Below are positions 5,748-6,157 of a DNA stretch of 6,157 nt, piece by piece. Position 1 is the first letter of the stretch; each line of letters opens with the position of its first letter. Under the pieces are notes generated by a model that saw nothing but the letters and a program-made list of their open reading frames with translations, was not told the origin of the DNA and did not search any database. The translations under genes were made by a program, and so were the position numbers. This DNA is from an uncultured Peptostreptococcaceae bacterium (GTDB lineage: Bacteria > Bacillota > Clostridia > Tissierellales > Peptoniphilaceae). The stretch is taken from contig CAMDZK010000068.1 of NCBI GenBank assembly GCA_945910665.1, positions 1 to 6,157 of the forward strand, written 5' to 3'.

Positions 5748-5768
5748 TATGGTGTGAATAACCATTAT
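5746..5768. promoter_or_regulatory. Imperfect inverted repeat after ogt
   Basis: ATTATGGT (5746-5753) and ACCATTAT (5761-5768) are inverted arms with one mismatch and a 7-base spacer, immediately after the ogt stop codon and upstream of the SDR promoter. There is no T run on either strand, so an operator is more likely than an intrinsic terminator. It overlaps the cre-like site by two bases. Confidence 0.3.
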
Positions 5769-6157
5769 CACTCTCCCTGCTCCAGTGCAAGTAAGAAAGC
5801 TTTTTTATCGAGTCCTCCTGCGTAGCCTGTGAGTTGACCCTTTGCACCGACTACCCTGTGACATGGAACAATAATAGAGATTGGGTTTCTTCCCACTGCT
5901 CCCCCAATGGCTTGGGCACTCATGGTTTTTTTGCCTATCTTCTCCGCCACTTGTTTTGCTAACGCACCGTAAGTGGTCGTTTCCCCATAGGGAATCTCCA
6001 ACAAAAGCTCCCACACACAGTTTTGAAAAGGAGTGCCAGAAAATTGAATGGGTAAGTTTTTTGACTCCACTTTTTCCCCATGAAAATAGGCATCTAACCA
6101 ATCGCGAACGACAAAAAGGACATCTGTGGTGGGTTGGGAAGAAACTTCCGTGTTGTC
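5768..6157 (-). CDS. ogt: Methylated-DNA--protein-cysteine methyltransferase, 3' portion (5' end beyond window)
   Basis: This suicide DNA-repair protein moves the methyl group from O6-methylguanine (or O4-methylthymine) to its own cysteine. The frame is open to the right edge and 129 residues are visible. They include DWLDAYFHGE, GTPFQNCVWELLLEIPYGET, TTYGALA, the asparagine-hinge segment GGAVGRNP, the active site PCHRVVG (PCHR at 98-101 of the visible part, C99) and GYAGGLDKKAFLLALE near the C-terminus. About 35-45 N-terminal residues are missing compared with the usual 160-175. A GTG at 6070 is an internal valine and not the start, because clear family sequence (the DWLDAYFHGE block) lies before it. 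The gene stops 91 bases upstream of the SDR gene on the same strand; their co-transcription is uncertain. Confidence 0.93.
   Translation of the reverse strand, partial: DNTEVSSQPTTDVLFVVRDWLDAYFHGEKVESKNLPIQFSGTPFQNCVWELLLEIPYGETTTYGALAKQVAEKIGKKTMSAQAIGGAVGRNPISIIVPCHRVVGAKGQLTGYAGGLDKKAFLLALEQGE

Noticed and set aside
5805..6101. 98-residue alternate minus-strand frame over ogt
   Set aside because: It is out of frame with the PCHRVVG methyltransferase sequence and shows no family resemblance.

Overview
The window looks like ordinary chromosomal DNA from a low-to-mid GC member of the Bacillota. The class III fructose-1,6-bisphosphatase, the strong AGGAGG-type ribosome binding sites, the mix of ATG and GTG starts and the intrinsic terminator all fit that group. 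I cannot name a genus. No phage, transposase, CRISPR, rRNA or tRNA sequence is visible.

Left part (1-2690, minus strand): a tightly packed operon, transcribed right to left. Its order is glyoxalase I (gloA), a PaaI-like hotdog thioesterase, an MgtC/SapB-family membrane protein and class III fructose-1,6-bisphosphatase (fbp). The first three genes overlap by 4 and 8 bases, and fbp follows after 9 bases with its ribosome binding site abutting the mgtC stop codon. The fbp reading frame keeps its N-terminal half and then stops at 380 residues, near the window edge, where homology is lost. This is either a real broken gene or an assembly join.

Middle (2691-2788): a divergent intergenic region with a 7-bp inverted repeat that covers the -10 regions facing both ways.

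Right-middle (2789-4877, plus strand): an ornithine cyclodeaminase/mu-crystallin family NAD(P)-dependent enzyme, then a glutaminase (glsA) with its own leader, then a strong, probably bidirectional, terminator. Both enzymes handle amino or imino nitrogen, so a shared role in amino acid or ammonia metabolism is plausible but unproven.

Right part (4883-6157, minus strand): a short-chain dehydrogenase/reductase with a nested set of inverted repeats in its 3' region, and, upstream of it, the 3' portion of an O6-methylguanine-DNA methyltransferase gene (ogt) that runs off the right edge. The space between them holds a -10 box, a cre-like palindrome and an operator-like inverted repeat.

I found no clear candidate for a new multi-gene system. 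The items most worth a second look are the fbp breakpoint, the nested repeats at 4883-4925, the divergent dyad at 2722-2756, and the identity of the cyclodeaminase-family enzyme, which lacks the aspartate expected of true ornithine cyclodeaminase.
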